DNA of 64,000 bases from Ceratotherium simum simum (Eukaryota > Chordata > Mammalia > Perissodactyla > Rhinocerotidae). Below, one piece after another: positions 1-15,500 of this stretch; positions within the stretch are counted from its first letter, which is position 1, and the number at the start of each line of letters is the position of its first letter. Both the position numbers and the translations under genes were made by a program. Where the stretch lies: the NCBI RefSeq assembly GCF_000283155.1, contig NW_004454166.1:16324999-16388998 (forward strand), given 5' to 3'. Under the pieces are notes generated by a model that saw only the letters and a program-made list of their open reading frames with translations, had not been told where the DNA came from and made no database searches.

Positions 1-190
1 TTTATTTTTTCCCCCCAAAGCTCCAGTAGATAGTTGTATGTCATAGCTGCACATCCTTCTAGTTGCTGTATGTGGGACTCGGCCTCAGGATGGATGGAGA
101 AGCGGTGCCTCGGTGCGCGCCCGGGATCCGAACCCGGGCCACCAGCATCGGAGCGCGCGCACTCAACCACCAAGCCACGGGGCCGGCCCT
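1..190 (-). mobile_element. ERE SINE, cut by the window edge
   Basis: Reverse-strand copy ending in GGGCCGGCCCT with the TAGTTGCTGTATGTGGGAC module. The poly(T) side runs off the left edge. Confidence 0.9.
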
Positions 191-1868
191 CTTTTCATTC
201 TTATTTTACTTAATTTGCTTGGTTCAAAATCATAATTTATAATCACTCTGATACCAGTGATCTCTCCATCCTACCATGATTCTTTGTCTGGAAACTGCTG
301 CCCATTTACCGTTTGTCCCATCACTGAAACTGTGTGTGCGCTCTCTTGTTGATTATTTTTGTGTGTATTCTATTTTTTACTGTTTACTATAAAAACTTTG
401 CGGACAAAGATCTTGTTACATATCTCTTGGTACCACCAATCTTTTATGGCAATAGTATTAATAAGACCAGACTTTCAAGCTCAATAATTATTAAGTAATG
501 TAGTATCTGGCATGAAAGTTACTTAAATTCAAAGTTCAACTTTGGTTATTCCTAACTGATGCTTTACGTTGTCCTTTTCTGGAAATAAGAACCTATTTCT
601 TAAGGTTCTTGCTGTCCTATTGTCCCTTGCTCCTATCATGGGATAGGAGTTGAAGAGGGGAAAATAGACGGCGGAATATTTGTGCTTTTGAGTTAGACAT
701 ACATGACTCCCTGGATCTACGTAAATTTTCTAAAATATGACTCTTCTCCACCTCTTAGTAATGCTGTCCTAGTCCCCTGTTTATTTCCTTCACAGCACTA
801 ATCACACTATGAAATTGTTCTGTTTACTTTATTGTTTGTTTCTCCATCGGGTACCTTGTGTGTCTTATTCCCTGTTGAATTCCTAGCACTCAGCTCAGAG
901 TTGGGCATGTAGTATAGCTTCAGAAATATTTATCAATTGAAAGTATAATGAGAGGCACCCTCAGGCTTTTGAACATGGAATACCTGCTTGGAATTTCCCA
1001 GGCACTCTTTCCTGCACAAATTGGAGTTGAGGGACACACAAAGAGAGTCCAGCAAGACCTCCCTCTCCACCCTCCCCACCTTTCCTCTCCTCACCCTTAC
1101 CCCAGCTACAGGAGTTTTTGCTCCTTGGTTTATGTGCCAGATGGACTTTTGCAGTAAAGCGGTGATGTGGTAGTAAAGATACAAGGCTGAATATGCAGTC
1201 GTCTAGACTTAATTTAATATAGAATATCCAATTTATACCTTGTTTTCAGTGTTCTCAGCTCTAATGCCCTGCTAGGACTGATGTCGTATCTAAATTCTGA
1301 GCACACTGCTTGCCTAGGGCAGCAATAGACCTTTTATTCAAATTTAAATTAGCTGAAGGCTAGTTGTCCTATATGTGAAATTGTGTTCTTAATATTCTGA
1401 TTGAACACACACAGGCCATCCAATTAGGTGAATCGTCTGAAGTACTTTTTATCTACTGACATTTATGATTAGAAAGCCTTAGAGCAGTTAAATTTCATTA
1501 ATGGCATCAATTTGTCCATTATTACAGATTGTCTATTTCCTGCAACCCAAAGAAGCTACTTTTCTTCTCCTTATCTCATATCTAAATTTGAACATACATT
1601 AAACATATCTATTAAAGTAACGATTCTGCAGAATGAGGGTTAGGTTTCTGAAACCCTAAGTGTAAATCCCTTCCGCCACAGTCTCCAAAAGTGATCCCTA
1701 TTTGCACAGTTATTTCTCTCTCCATCTGTAGATTATGAAGAATAATTCTGAGTAAAGGTGCTAGGAGAGTGTTCATTCATTGGATGAAATCCCACATTGA
1801 CAAAGTATTTATCAAGAATCAAGATTTTATTTCCTTATGTTATTATATATAATTCTTTTTCTTACAAG
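1..1868 (+). other. SLC31A1: SLC31A1 intron upstream of the first coding exon (partial)
   Basis: Non-coding. It ends in a pyrimidine-rich tract and AG just before the inferred exon at 1869. It holds an ERE SINE at the left edge and an L2-like segment (about 745-945). I saw no gene in the rest. Confidence 0.75.
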
Positions 1869-1900
1869 AATCTTCTGCTGACTCAACTTTTCCTGGAAAA

Positions 1901-6079
<4,179 letters not shown>

Positions 6080-6185
6080 CATCAAACTCTGTGGTGTGGC
6101 CTTATCGGTTGCAGTGGGAAGCAGTTCAAGGCTGGAAGACATGATTCCTACTCCAATCTTCCCTTCTCGCTCCTTATCTCCTTAC

Positions 6186-6214
6186 ACACGCACGCACACA
6201 CACACACACACACA
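6186..6214. repeat. (CA)n microsatellite in SLC31A1 3'UTR
   Basis: An alternating CA run of about 29 nt, preceded by imperfect ACGC units. Likely length-polymorphic. Confidence 0.9.
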
Positions 6215-6949
6215 CATATCTGCTCAACAGAGGTTTAGCTTACAGTCTCTGAGCTAAACTGGTAACCTCCCTCTTTTTTCCCTAATGAACTGCGATTCTC
6301 ATTTCTCTTGAGGTGAACCCACACATGAGATGTCCTGTCCTCCCCCATCGTCTTAGATCCAAGTTATAAGTTCTTGTCTAATCCAAGTAGCTTTCTATTC
6401 AATGGCTTGATCACCTGATTCCTCTTTTAGACTTCTGTTTTCATTTTTTTAACAGACAATATGTGAATTTGGTGTGTTTTTCCTGGGTCAGTGAAGGAGA
6501 GGGATTAACTTCAGCCAGGATTGACAGCAGCTGAGGGAAATTCTTGCCTAACTAAACCCAGAACCCATGCTTACCGTTAAAAAATAAGTTCCGGGTCTTT
6601 GGACTCAATGAGTGGCAAATACATTGTGCCTTTCCTGAGGTGTGATGTGTTACACTGAAATCTTTGTAGTGGGCCGAGGGGTGGTTTGAGACTAAATACA
6701 GGCCTGGAGCTTGCAGAAATGTGCATTGTTGGGTGGCTGACTCCTCAACTTGTGTTCCCACTTAACATTTCATTAGAATGAACTTGTCAATCAAAAAAAA
6801 GATGACAATTTGAGAAAATAGAAATAGATATTTTAAAACAAAACGGTTGACATTCCGACTTGCCACCTTGGTTTGTCACAGCTGAATGAAGCGAAAGAGT
6901 TTGACTCATTTCCTCCCATTAATTGTTTTCATGTGACTGCCTCTAAACC

Positions 6950-7115
6950 AGTAGTTTTCAAACTTTAGCATGCATCAGAATCACCTGAAGCATTTGTTAA
7001 AACACTGGTTGCTCGCCCTCAAACCAGAACCCCACAATTGGCATTTTTAACCAGTTCCCAGGTGATGCTCCTGCTGATGGTCAGGGGACCACACTTTGAG
7101 AATCTCTGCTTTAAA
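6950..7115 (-). mobile_element. MER5A-like hAT DNA transposon remnant
   Basis: In reverse complement it shows the hallmark ends: 'gattctcaaagtgtggtcc', and at the other end 'gcatgctaaagtttgaaaac'. The element lies inside the SLC31A1 3'UTR. Family name from memory. Confidence 0.65.
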
Positions 7116-8079
7116 CTAAGGGAGTCTCACCTGGTGGGTGAGCTTCCTGGTACTGGGCGTGGAATTGGAATTGCTATCAGTAGGTGCTATGTCTGGGCTT
7201 AACTCATATACTGAATGCTGCTGGTCAATACTTAATCATTCCACGAGCATTGATTCAGCCCCCAACTGGATGTATGTGTGCCCAAGCACACGTGCACAAA
7301 GGGCTGTAGCCAAAGTAACTTTTATCAGCATGGATGAAATCACTAGCTCTTATTTTAATAGATCTGTGGTTTCTTCAAAGTAGCTTGAGATTGAAAAGAC
7401 CTTTGATCTGCAGTGTAAATCAGCCAGTCATGGGCCAGAAGGGCAAAAGTCCAGCCCTCTCTTTAGAGAGGCTTAGGGTATGGTCTGCTGATGGCTAGAT
7501 TTTCCTCAGCCCTCAAACTCCATGCCCACACCAGGCAGATCCTCATCCTCTCCATGCCCATCTTTGTTACTCTTGGGGGCTTAATTAGATCACAGGTGGC
7601 CAAAAGCTCTTTTCTCATTGAAGAATCACAGTGGATTTTTATTCTATTTGGTTGTTAGTCTACACTGCAGTCTTGTTCCCAGTCCAAACTACCTCTGTAA
7701 AGTGACTCTTCCTGTGCTGGTCTGTTAAATCCTGCCCTCCTTGGTGCTAGACTCCAGTCGTGCCTCAGGGCAGAGGAGACACGACACAGCTATCCTGTTG
7801 GCCTCTGTTGTGGTTTTGAAGTTTGTACTTTCTCTGTGGGTGCCCCTTAACTATTTGGAGAGCGAGGAGTGTGTACTTCCATGGCTTTGAACCAAGGGAG
7901 GGTTATGAGCCTACTGGATTGAGGTTAAAATCTAAGAACCAACATTTCGAGTTTTGTGCTTTTCTCTCATTCCAAGCCCTTGTAATGCTAACACTTAGCA
8001 TGAGCAGTGTGAATGACAGGTACTGACAGAGTCCAACATTAAGGTAAATAGCCTGTTATTGTCTCAGAAACCAAGGAAT

Positions 8080-8085
8080 AATAAA
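8080..8085 (+). terminator. Candidate proximal poly(A) signal of SLC31A1
   Basis: AATAAA about 2.0 kb after the stop codon. It could produce a shorter SLC31A1 transcript. It is a motif match only. Confidence 0.4.
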
Positions 8086-9200
8086 ACCATGAGAATAATA
8101 AGAATCAATGTTTAGTAGTGACCCTGGTCCTCTCTAGAAATCTTAGCATGAGCTGCTACAAAAGACCCTTTCAGGTACAGGAAGTTATCAGTAAGGTAAG
8201 AAAAATCAAGGCCAGTTAAGACAAAATGGTATGAATTTGAAACTCAGAAACATCAGTTTGGCATAAGTCTTCAGGTACTCAAGATAGAATCTCATGACAA
8301 ACCTGAATCCCGCAGTTCTTAGACTAGCTTGCCAAAGGAGGAAGCTAGTGAAGGAGAAAAAAAATTAAAGCTTAAATTCTATCTTTCTTGCGCTCTTGGA
8401 TTGTGCTAATATAATGATCTTGTTGACTTTCATTTCTGTGTCTGTGTTCATTTGGAATTGAGGCTGACTTCTTTGTTCCTTTTGAATCAGATTTCTCTTT
8501 TCCTCTTTCCCTGTTCACATTAGAAGCCGGTATCCCCATTTCTTTGGCCCCTTGTTCTGCTCTGCTTTTCTCTTTCTTTCAGTCTTTTATCCCATATATC
8601 TAGTTTATTAAGTCTCCCTAGCCCTCCTGATGCAATGGATATTGCTATGCAGCGGATATAGATACCAACCAGAAGTTGTAATACTTGATAGAGACCTTAA
8701 GCATGGTTCGAGGAGCAATTGTCTGGCTGGAATTTCTATAAGGCTTGGTAAAGAGCTACCTAGTACCATCTGCAGAGTTACAGAATCTCAGGTGCTGTCT
8801 CCAGTCTATGCTACAGGAACACTAAGCCCCCCATTGCCCACAAACAGAGAATCCTTTGTGTCCACCAGGGAGTTAGAGATTAAGGTTTCTTCACTACCTC
8901 TATGGTAGGGTTGTCTGGAATTCCCTTGAAGCTGTGGGGCACTGGTCTTGGATTCTAGCCACGAGGGGTTCCTTATAAGGAGAGGGAGCAGAGGGTACAC
9001 TTTCATGTCATTTAATTTTGATCCTGCCCTCTCTGGCTGCTGCTTTTAGAAGATACATCTAAAGATACAAAGTCTGCACTTGATATTATGCCTTAATCAC
9101 TGAGTCTACAATTAATGTTGACTGCTTTAGATTGTAAGCTCCTGGAGAGCAGTATTGCTGTAGTAGGAATGTTTTAACAGTGTCGTGTACAAAAGAACAA

Positions 9201-9206
9201 AATAAA
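9201..9206 (+). terminator. Candidate distal poly(A) signal of SLC31A1
   Basis: AATAAA followed within 20-30 nt by T-rich sequence. An ERE SINE has inserted at about 9224-9236, exactly where cleavage would be expected. Confidence 0.55.
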
Positions 9207-9236
9207 TATTTTGATTTTGTGATTCTATGTATGTCT

Positions 9237-9475
9237 TTTTTTTTTTTTTTTTGTGAGGAAGATCAGCCCTGAGCTAACATCCATGCCAATCCCCCTCTTT
9301 TTTGCTGAGGAAGACTGGCCCTGGGCTAACCTCTGTGCCTATCTTCCTCCACTTTATATGGGACGCTGCCACAGCATGGCCTGACAAGCAGTGCCTCAGT
9401 ACCCACCCAGGATCCGAACTCAGGCTGCCAGCAGCAGAGCACGCACACCTAACCGCTAGGCCACAGGGCCGGCCC
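9237..9475 (-). mobile_element. ERE SINE at the SLC31A1 transcript end
   Basis: Reverse-strand copy. The target duplication TCTATGTATGTCTT is present at 9224-9237 and 9476-9489. The poly(T) side faces the SLC31A1 poly(A) signal. Confidence 0.92.
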
Positions 9476-9954
9476 TCTATGTATGTCTTTCTACACAGAA
9501 TGATATCAGAGTAAGTGGTCTCTTCATTGTCCACATAGAGTGTGGCCATTACCATCAGTTTTTAAGATGTCAGTCTTTTAGGTGGCATGATCTCTGTTTT
9601 CATCTCACTCTACTCCTCCTCTACTTAAAATGATAAGCTAGTACATGCCAGAAGATCTGCATGACCTTTTGCACAGGAGACAGGGTCTTCATGAAGCAGC
9701 AAATATCTGAGTATACCAAGGATTCCTGAATTTAAAAGCTAACTTGTCATATCATAATCCCTTCCTTGTATTTATACTGTCAGGCAAGAGGCCCTGAGTT
9801 GGGCCTCTAGGAACTTCACTGCCAAGCCTTGAGATGAGCATTAGCCCTGCCTGTCCCTTTGGTAATGCCAGGATGCGGGTGTTATGTGCCCTTCCTACCA
9901 GCCCCCACATGGGCATCTTGCCATTTAGCACCACTGCTGCTCCCTTCCATAGTG

Positions 9955-10150
9955 TAGTATGATGAGCAGAGACTTGGGAGTCAGGCATACTTGGGTTTGA
10001 ATCCTGGCTCCACCACGTACTAGGAGTGTGACCTTAGGCAAGTTATTTTAATAATCCCTAAGCCTTACTTTTCTCATTTATAAAAAGGCAATAATAGTAC
10101 CTATTTGAATTAGGAGCAATATGTATAAAGCATCCAGCACATAAGAGGCA
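9955..10150 (+). mobile_element. MIR SINE fragment
   Basis: Shows the MIR core pattern: 'cttgggtttgaatcctggct', 'gtgaccttaggcaagtta' and 'cttttctcatttataaaa'. Confidence 0.65.
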
Positions 10151-10162
10151 TCCAAGCCACTT

Positions 10163-10560
10163 GCTGTTAGTGCCGTCGAGTCAATTCCAACTCCTGGTGC
10201 CCCTGTGGACAGCAGAGCAGAACCCTGCTCCGTCTTTTTGCACCATCCTCTCACCTTCTGGTGTTGTATCAGACAACACTCCACTGCTATTCACAGGGTT
10301 TTCGTGACCAGTTTTTTCAGGAGCAAGTGGCCAGGTCCTTCTTCCTAGTCTGTCTTAGTTTGGAAGTTCCACAGAATCCTATCCACCTTGGGTGACCCTG
10401 CTGGTATTTGAAATGCTGGTGGCATAGCTTTCAGTGTCACAGCACCAGGCAGCTGCTACAGTATGACAACAAACGGGTGGTGTGGTTCCCCGACGGGATC
10501 AGGAACTCACTGCAGCAATGAGACTGCTGTGTTTTAACCACTAGACCACCAGGGCTGGCT
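10163..10560 (-). mobile_element. Composite SINE-like repeat, family not recognised with certainty
   Basis: In reverse complement it begins with a tRNA-like head (CTGGTGGTCTAGTGGTTAAA) and ends near GAATTGACTCGACGGCACTA. The body includes ACTAAGACAGACTAGGAAGA. It looks like an old tRNA-headed element with a LINE-derived tail. The name is not known to me with confidence. Confidence 0.5.
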
Positions 10561-10944
10561 ATCCAAACAATCGTAAGTATATTTTTATTGTCTTCTGATT
10601 ACCATTACTCCAGCTTTCAGGAAAATGAAACGTCCGCTCCTTTGGATAAGGTCAGTATCTCTTGACAAGCACCTGACCATCTTCCTGAGTTTGGGCAATC
10701 CAGAAATGAACACTAGGACCTAAGAAATACAGAATCCGTGCATGTGATTTCAGTTGTGTCAAAAAAGATTTACAGCTGCAATAAGCTCTTATCTACCAAT
10801 CTGTTGTCTCATTCTTTTATAAATAAAATAGCATGGACGTTTCCTGAGAATTGAAACAGCAGTCTCTCACTCGACCCCCGATTTCCCCACTTTCTTAGAC
10901 CCAGCAGTGGAAGACCAGGAAAACAGTGTAGCAAGGAAGTTTAG

Positions 10945-11125
10945 AGGCGTGGGTTCAGAAATCAGTCAGCCTGCCTGAGTTCGAATCTCAGCACTACCCC
11001 TTAATAGCTGAGCATCAGTTTTGCCTTTTTTAAAGTTAGGATAAAGTATTCTCATATGAGTTGAAGATTACATGAGATAATCTGCATAAGGCGCTCGGTA
11101 CTGTGTCTTACACACAGAGCCCTCC
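10945..11125 (+). mobile_element. MIR SINE fragment
   Basis: Contains 'gcctgagttcgaatctcagc' followed by a diverged MIR 3' half ('catgagataatctgcataag'). Confidence 0.55.
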
Positions 11126-11819
11126 GAGTATTTGCTATTAGGAGGGAAGGGGAAGAAATTCGGGAGGCACAATGTTTTCATGCTTCTGTGCCTATTCATG
11201 CTGGGAAGTCACAGTGACAGAGGCTGAGGCAGAGTCCTGTTTCTTCTTTTTTTTTTTTTTTTGCCCTTCCATATTGGCCTTTGCAGGCTTAGATATAATA
11301 AAACATTTCCCTATCTGAAGCCTGATTCTTGCTGTGTTAAGACTGTAAGATAATAGAATTGAAGGTCCTAGATAAAACTAGAATAAAGGTCTTGTAAGAA
11401 TGGAAGAAGGGAAGCTATGTATCCTCTTCTATCCCTGCCTCTCCCACATTCTTATTACCCAGACTTAAACTACCCCAGAAAGGCTGGGTAAAACCCCACT
11501 AAGGGGTCTTGTTAGAACCTATGATCCTAGAGGGTCTTTCTACCACAGCTGGTTCCCTGTAGTTGAATTAAACAGTGAAAACAATAGAACATGATTCTAA
11601 ATTACCCTCTGAGCTGCCTCTCAGATTGGTTCCTAGTAGCAAAAATTCTTAGGCAAGTTGGGAAAGGAAGGAAAATTGGAATGATGGTAATACTGTTAGA
11701 AGCATTCTTATAAGGTTTCCTTCCACTGCCTGTCCTCCCAAACTTATCCCCAAACTAGTTACAAAGCCATTCTGTCAACAGATTCTGGAAATCCACAACT
11801 TGGTCAAGTTTACACCAAA

Positions 11820-11950
11820 TCACTAGAATCTAATCTCCACAAGGGCAAGGATCTTTGCTGATTTTGTTCACTGATGTTACTAAGTGCCTAGAATGGTACC
11901 TGGCACATAGTAGGCACTCAATAAATACTCGCTGAATAAATGAGTTAAAT
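11820..11950 (+). mobile_element. L2 LINE 3' end
   Basis: Classic L2 tail: 'tacctggcacatagtaggca' followed by 'ctcaataaatactcgctgaa'. Confidence 0.75.
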
Positions 11951-12051
11951 GAAAGTCAGTGACGGATCAACTAGAAGTGTTCTGTGCTTAGGGTCTTTTA
12001 ACAAAGATGGAAAGAATGATGTTACCTCTTGTAAGCAATTACCTTTTAAAG

Positions 12052-12251
12052 ATTTTATTTATTTATTTTTCCCCCCAAAGCCCCAGTAGATAGTTGTATG
12101 TCATAGCTGCACATCCATCTAGTTGCTGTATGTGGGATGCAGCCTCAGCATGGCCGGAGAAGCGGAGCGTCAGTGCGCGCCCGGGATCTGAACCCGGGCC
12201 GCCAGCAGCGGAGCGTGCGCACTTAACCGCTTAAGCCACGGGGCCGGCCCC
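12052..12251 (-). mobile_element. ERE SINE with 18-bp target duplication
   Basis: AGCAATTACCTTTTAAAG is present at 12034-12051 and 12252-12269, defining a clean, fairly recent insertion just beyond the CDC26 3' end. Confidence 0.94.
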
Positions 12252-12330
12252 AGCAATTACCTTTTAAAGTCTGGGGGTTAACAGTGCTATTATACTTCAT
12301 TAAGGATGTCCACACTTTTCTAAAAATATA

Positions 12331-12336
12331 TTTATT
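12331..12336 (-). terminator. Candidate CDC26 poly(A) signal
   Basis: TTTATT on the + strand is AATAAA on the - strand, 235 nt after the CDC26 stop. It would give a short 3'UTR of about 250 nt. Confidence 0.5.
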
Positions 12337-12570
12337 TTTAAAAACAAAAATCAGACAAGTTTTACAGAGTCAAATTTTCCAGAGACAAACGAGTTTGGAT
12401 TTCAGCTTAGAGTGCAAATTAAGCATTGATAATCTCATGCAGAACTATTTCTCTCTGCAGGAGGTCAAACAGTCTGCTTGACTACAAGCACTCGATTCTC
12501 CAAATCTTGTTTGTACTTCTGCCATCATTTTACTCCATTCCAGGGCTCTGGCACACAAGATAATCCACCT

Positions 12571-15500
12571 CTAAAATTCAAAGCTTCCAAATTGAGATGA
12601 ACGATTGTTGGGCTTGGGTTGGGGTTTATAACCAATTCGATCATTAATCATTTGTTCCCGGCTCTTGGGGTCACTGCTGAGCCCAATGGTGCCTTCTCCA
12701 TCACTGCCTCCGACAACTTCCACATCCTCCTTTTGTTTCTTACGGTTCTGAAAGTATAAAAGTTTTAGGATTAAGGCAACATTCTTTCCATTAGCAAACA
12801 TTTATTTAGTACTTCCCATGTACTAGGCATAGGGTAAAGGATAGGGTTAGGCTATAGAACAATAAACTGAAGTCCTAGGTTCAGACGGTTAGGGCTACAA
12901 GGAAGATACAGGGATATAGTGATAAAAGATATAATCCCTACCCTCCAGAATGTCACAGTCTAACAGGGAAACAGGTAAATAGACAATTACAACATAGGGT
13001 GATCAGGGCTATGACAGAGGAAAGCCCACACTGCCAAAGAAACACAGAGAAGGGGTGAGGAGTGAGTAGTGGTGGAGGTTCAGAGCAAGAAGCTGCAATT
13101 AGAAAGATAAATAACAGTTGGCAGACAAGGCGGAAAGAAGGGTGTTTCAGTAAATTTATTATTCAAGAGAATAGATGGAAAAATTAAGTCACTGGTACAA
13201 CAATAACCACCAGACATTAACAGGTTGACTGACACCATGCGATTAAATGTAGCACAGGAATAGGCCTATCTTATCAAAAGGCCTAAGTTTGAGGTTTCAT
13301 TTTGTTTTCAGATAAAAGGTTTGGCTTTTATTTATTTATTTATTTTTTGTTAGGAAGATCAGCCCTGAGCTAACATCCATGCCAATCCTCCTCTTTTTGC
13401 TGAGGAAGACTTGCCCTGAACTAACATCCATGCCCATCCTCCTCTACTTTATATGGGACACCGCCACAGCACGGCCTGACAAGCAATGAGTTGGTCCGTG
13501 CACGGGATCCAAACCCAGGCTGCCAGCAGCGGAGCGCGTGCACTTAACTGCTACACCATAGGGCCGGCCCAAGATTTGGCTTTTAAGTCACAAGTGACTG
13601 CAGAATTCACAAAGTCTATATCTCAGTTTAATCATTTTCAAAAGGAGAGACTAACCCTTATCCCATAACTACCACTACCTGACTGTAAAGATGATATTAG
13701 ATGATGAAACTCTCTGAGAGAGGGAACATATGTCTTATCTAGAGTTGCTTACCAGAAGAATGGCTCCACTACTCTAATCACTGCAATTGCCGCCATTCTT
13801 CACCACTTACTGCTGAGCTGTGAGCATTTAATGCCAACGTCCAAGTATTACAGTGAATCAAACAAGGTATTACATATATATATAAATATAATGACCTTTC
13901 TGAGTCACTCTCTAGTCTACACTACCAATAAGTTACCATTAGAAAATTCGCCCCAAACACCTTTGTAAAATCAAGTTCTAAAAGGCAAACGATGCTAGCA
14001 TTTTACAAGCCGTAAGAACCTCTGAGAATATCCAAATGGAATGAATCGCTTAAAAGGCTTCCCACATGGGGCCAGCCCGGTGGCGTAGTGGTTAAGTTTG
14101 CACGCTCCGCTTCAGCAGCCCGGGGTTCACAGGTTCAGAGGCAGGGTGTGGACCTAGGCACCACTTATCAAGCCATGCTGTGGCAGCATCCCATATAAAG
14201 TAGAGGAAGATGGGCACAGACGTTAGCCCAGGGCCAATCTTCCTCAGCAAAAAGAGGAGGATTGGCAACAGATGTTAGCTCAGGGCTAATCTTCCTCACA
14301 AAAAAATAAACAGGGCCAGCCCCGTGGCTTAGCGGTTAAGCGCGCGTGCTCCGCTGCTGGCGGCCCAGGTTCGGATCCTGGGCGCGCACCGACGCACCGC
14401 TTCTCCGGCCATGCTGAGGCCGCGTCCCACATACAGCAACTAGAGGGATGTGCAGCTATGACATACAACTATCTACTGGGGCTTTGGGGGGAAAAAAATA
14501 AAAATAAATTAAATAAATAAATAAATAAAAGGCTTCCCACCATGAAAAACTGCTGTTTCAGAATCTAGAGTCATCAAAATGTAATCAAACTAATTTTAGT
14601 AACAAATGAAATACCAGTTTTCTACTGGTTTCATTTTAGTTCAGGGCAAAACTATCCCTCCCTCCTAAGTTGCTCTAAAACAGGTCAAACCCACTGGCTA
14701 ATTGCCTTTAGTAGAAAGACTAACTCAATAGTGAGCTGACTCTGAAGAGTCAAAGTTCAGTACGCTAGCACTTTATGAGACTCACTACAACTGAACTTTA
14801 CACTTAAAGCTCACCCTTAGAAACTATCAATATGAGCTTTTAAAAAGCAAAAAATTATGATACTTAGAGAACACTAAAGTCTCCTGGGGTGAGGAAGAGG
14901 GAAAAGAAATCCAAGTTATCTGTCTTAATAAGAAGCACAGACAATACATAATAAAGCCATTATGTTCGTGGACATGTACAAGATATAATGTCCTCTGCCA
15001 TAGAGTATAAAATATCTCCTAGGACAGCAAATGAAAACAGACTTGTATTGAGCATCTCCTTTGGGCCTGGTATTGCCGGGAACAGATGCAGAGAAGAATA
15101 TATTAATTCGTGCCTTCAAAGAGCATATGGCCTAGTGGGGGAAAACAGAAACACAAATAGTTAAAACAGAGGGATAGTGCCTACGAGAGAGGTCAGCACA
15201 GGAGGAAGAGGTTGAACCTAACCCAGCGGGGGACAGGTAGACTAGGAAGACTTCTGGAAGGAGCTGAGTCAAAAGATGAGGAGTTAGGCAGGCAAAGAAA
15301 GAGAAAGGGCATTTCAGGCAAAAGGAACAGAATGTGCAGAGGCACTGAGATTCAAGTTAAAGATAATGCAGCAGCGGGAGATAAAGTGGAGTAATGAGCA
15401 AGGACCAGGTCATAAAGGGCGTTGCGTGCCTAAGGAATCTGGACCTTATTCTGAAGGCCACTAAAGAATTTAAGCCTTATTAATGGACATCTAATACTGT

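Larger units (their letters stand above)
6080..9225 (+). other. SLC31A1: SLC31A1 3' untranslated region
   Basis: No coding frame continues after the stop at 6077-6079. AATAAA signals lie at 8080-8085 and 9201-9206. The distal one is followed by a T-rich stretch and an ERE insertion. Human SLC31A1 is known to make short and long transcripts, which would fit use of two such sites. The UTR contains a (CA)n run (about 6186-6214) and a MER5A-like DNA transposon remnant (about 6950-7115). The end point is inferred from the signal, not from transcript data. Confidence 0.7.
9490..12309. other. Intergenic spacer SLC31A1-CDC26
   Basis: No coding exon recognised. It holds two MIR-like segments, one composite tRNA-like repeat (10163-10560), an L2 3' end and an ERE. 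SLC31A1 and CDC26 converge here. Confidence 0.7.

Noticed and set aside
14286..14468. A recurring open frame of about 60 codons (starting [21 protein letters not shown]) seen in many places on either strand
   Set aside because: It is the antisense reading of the ERE SINE and recurs in nearly every copy with frame breaks. It is a repeat by-product, not a gene family.
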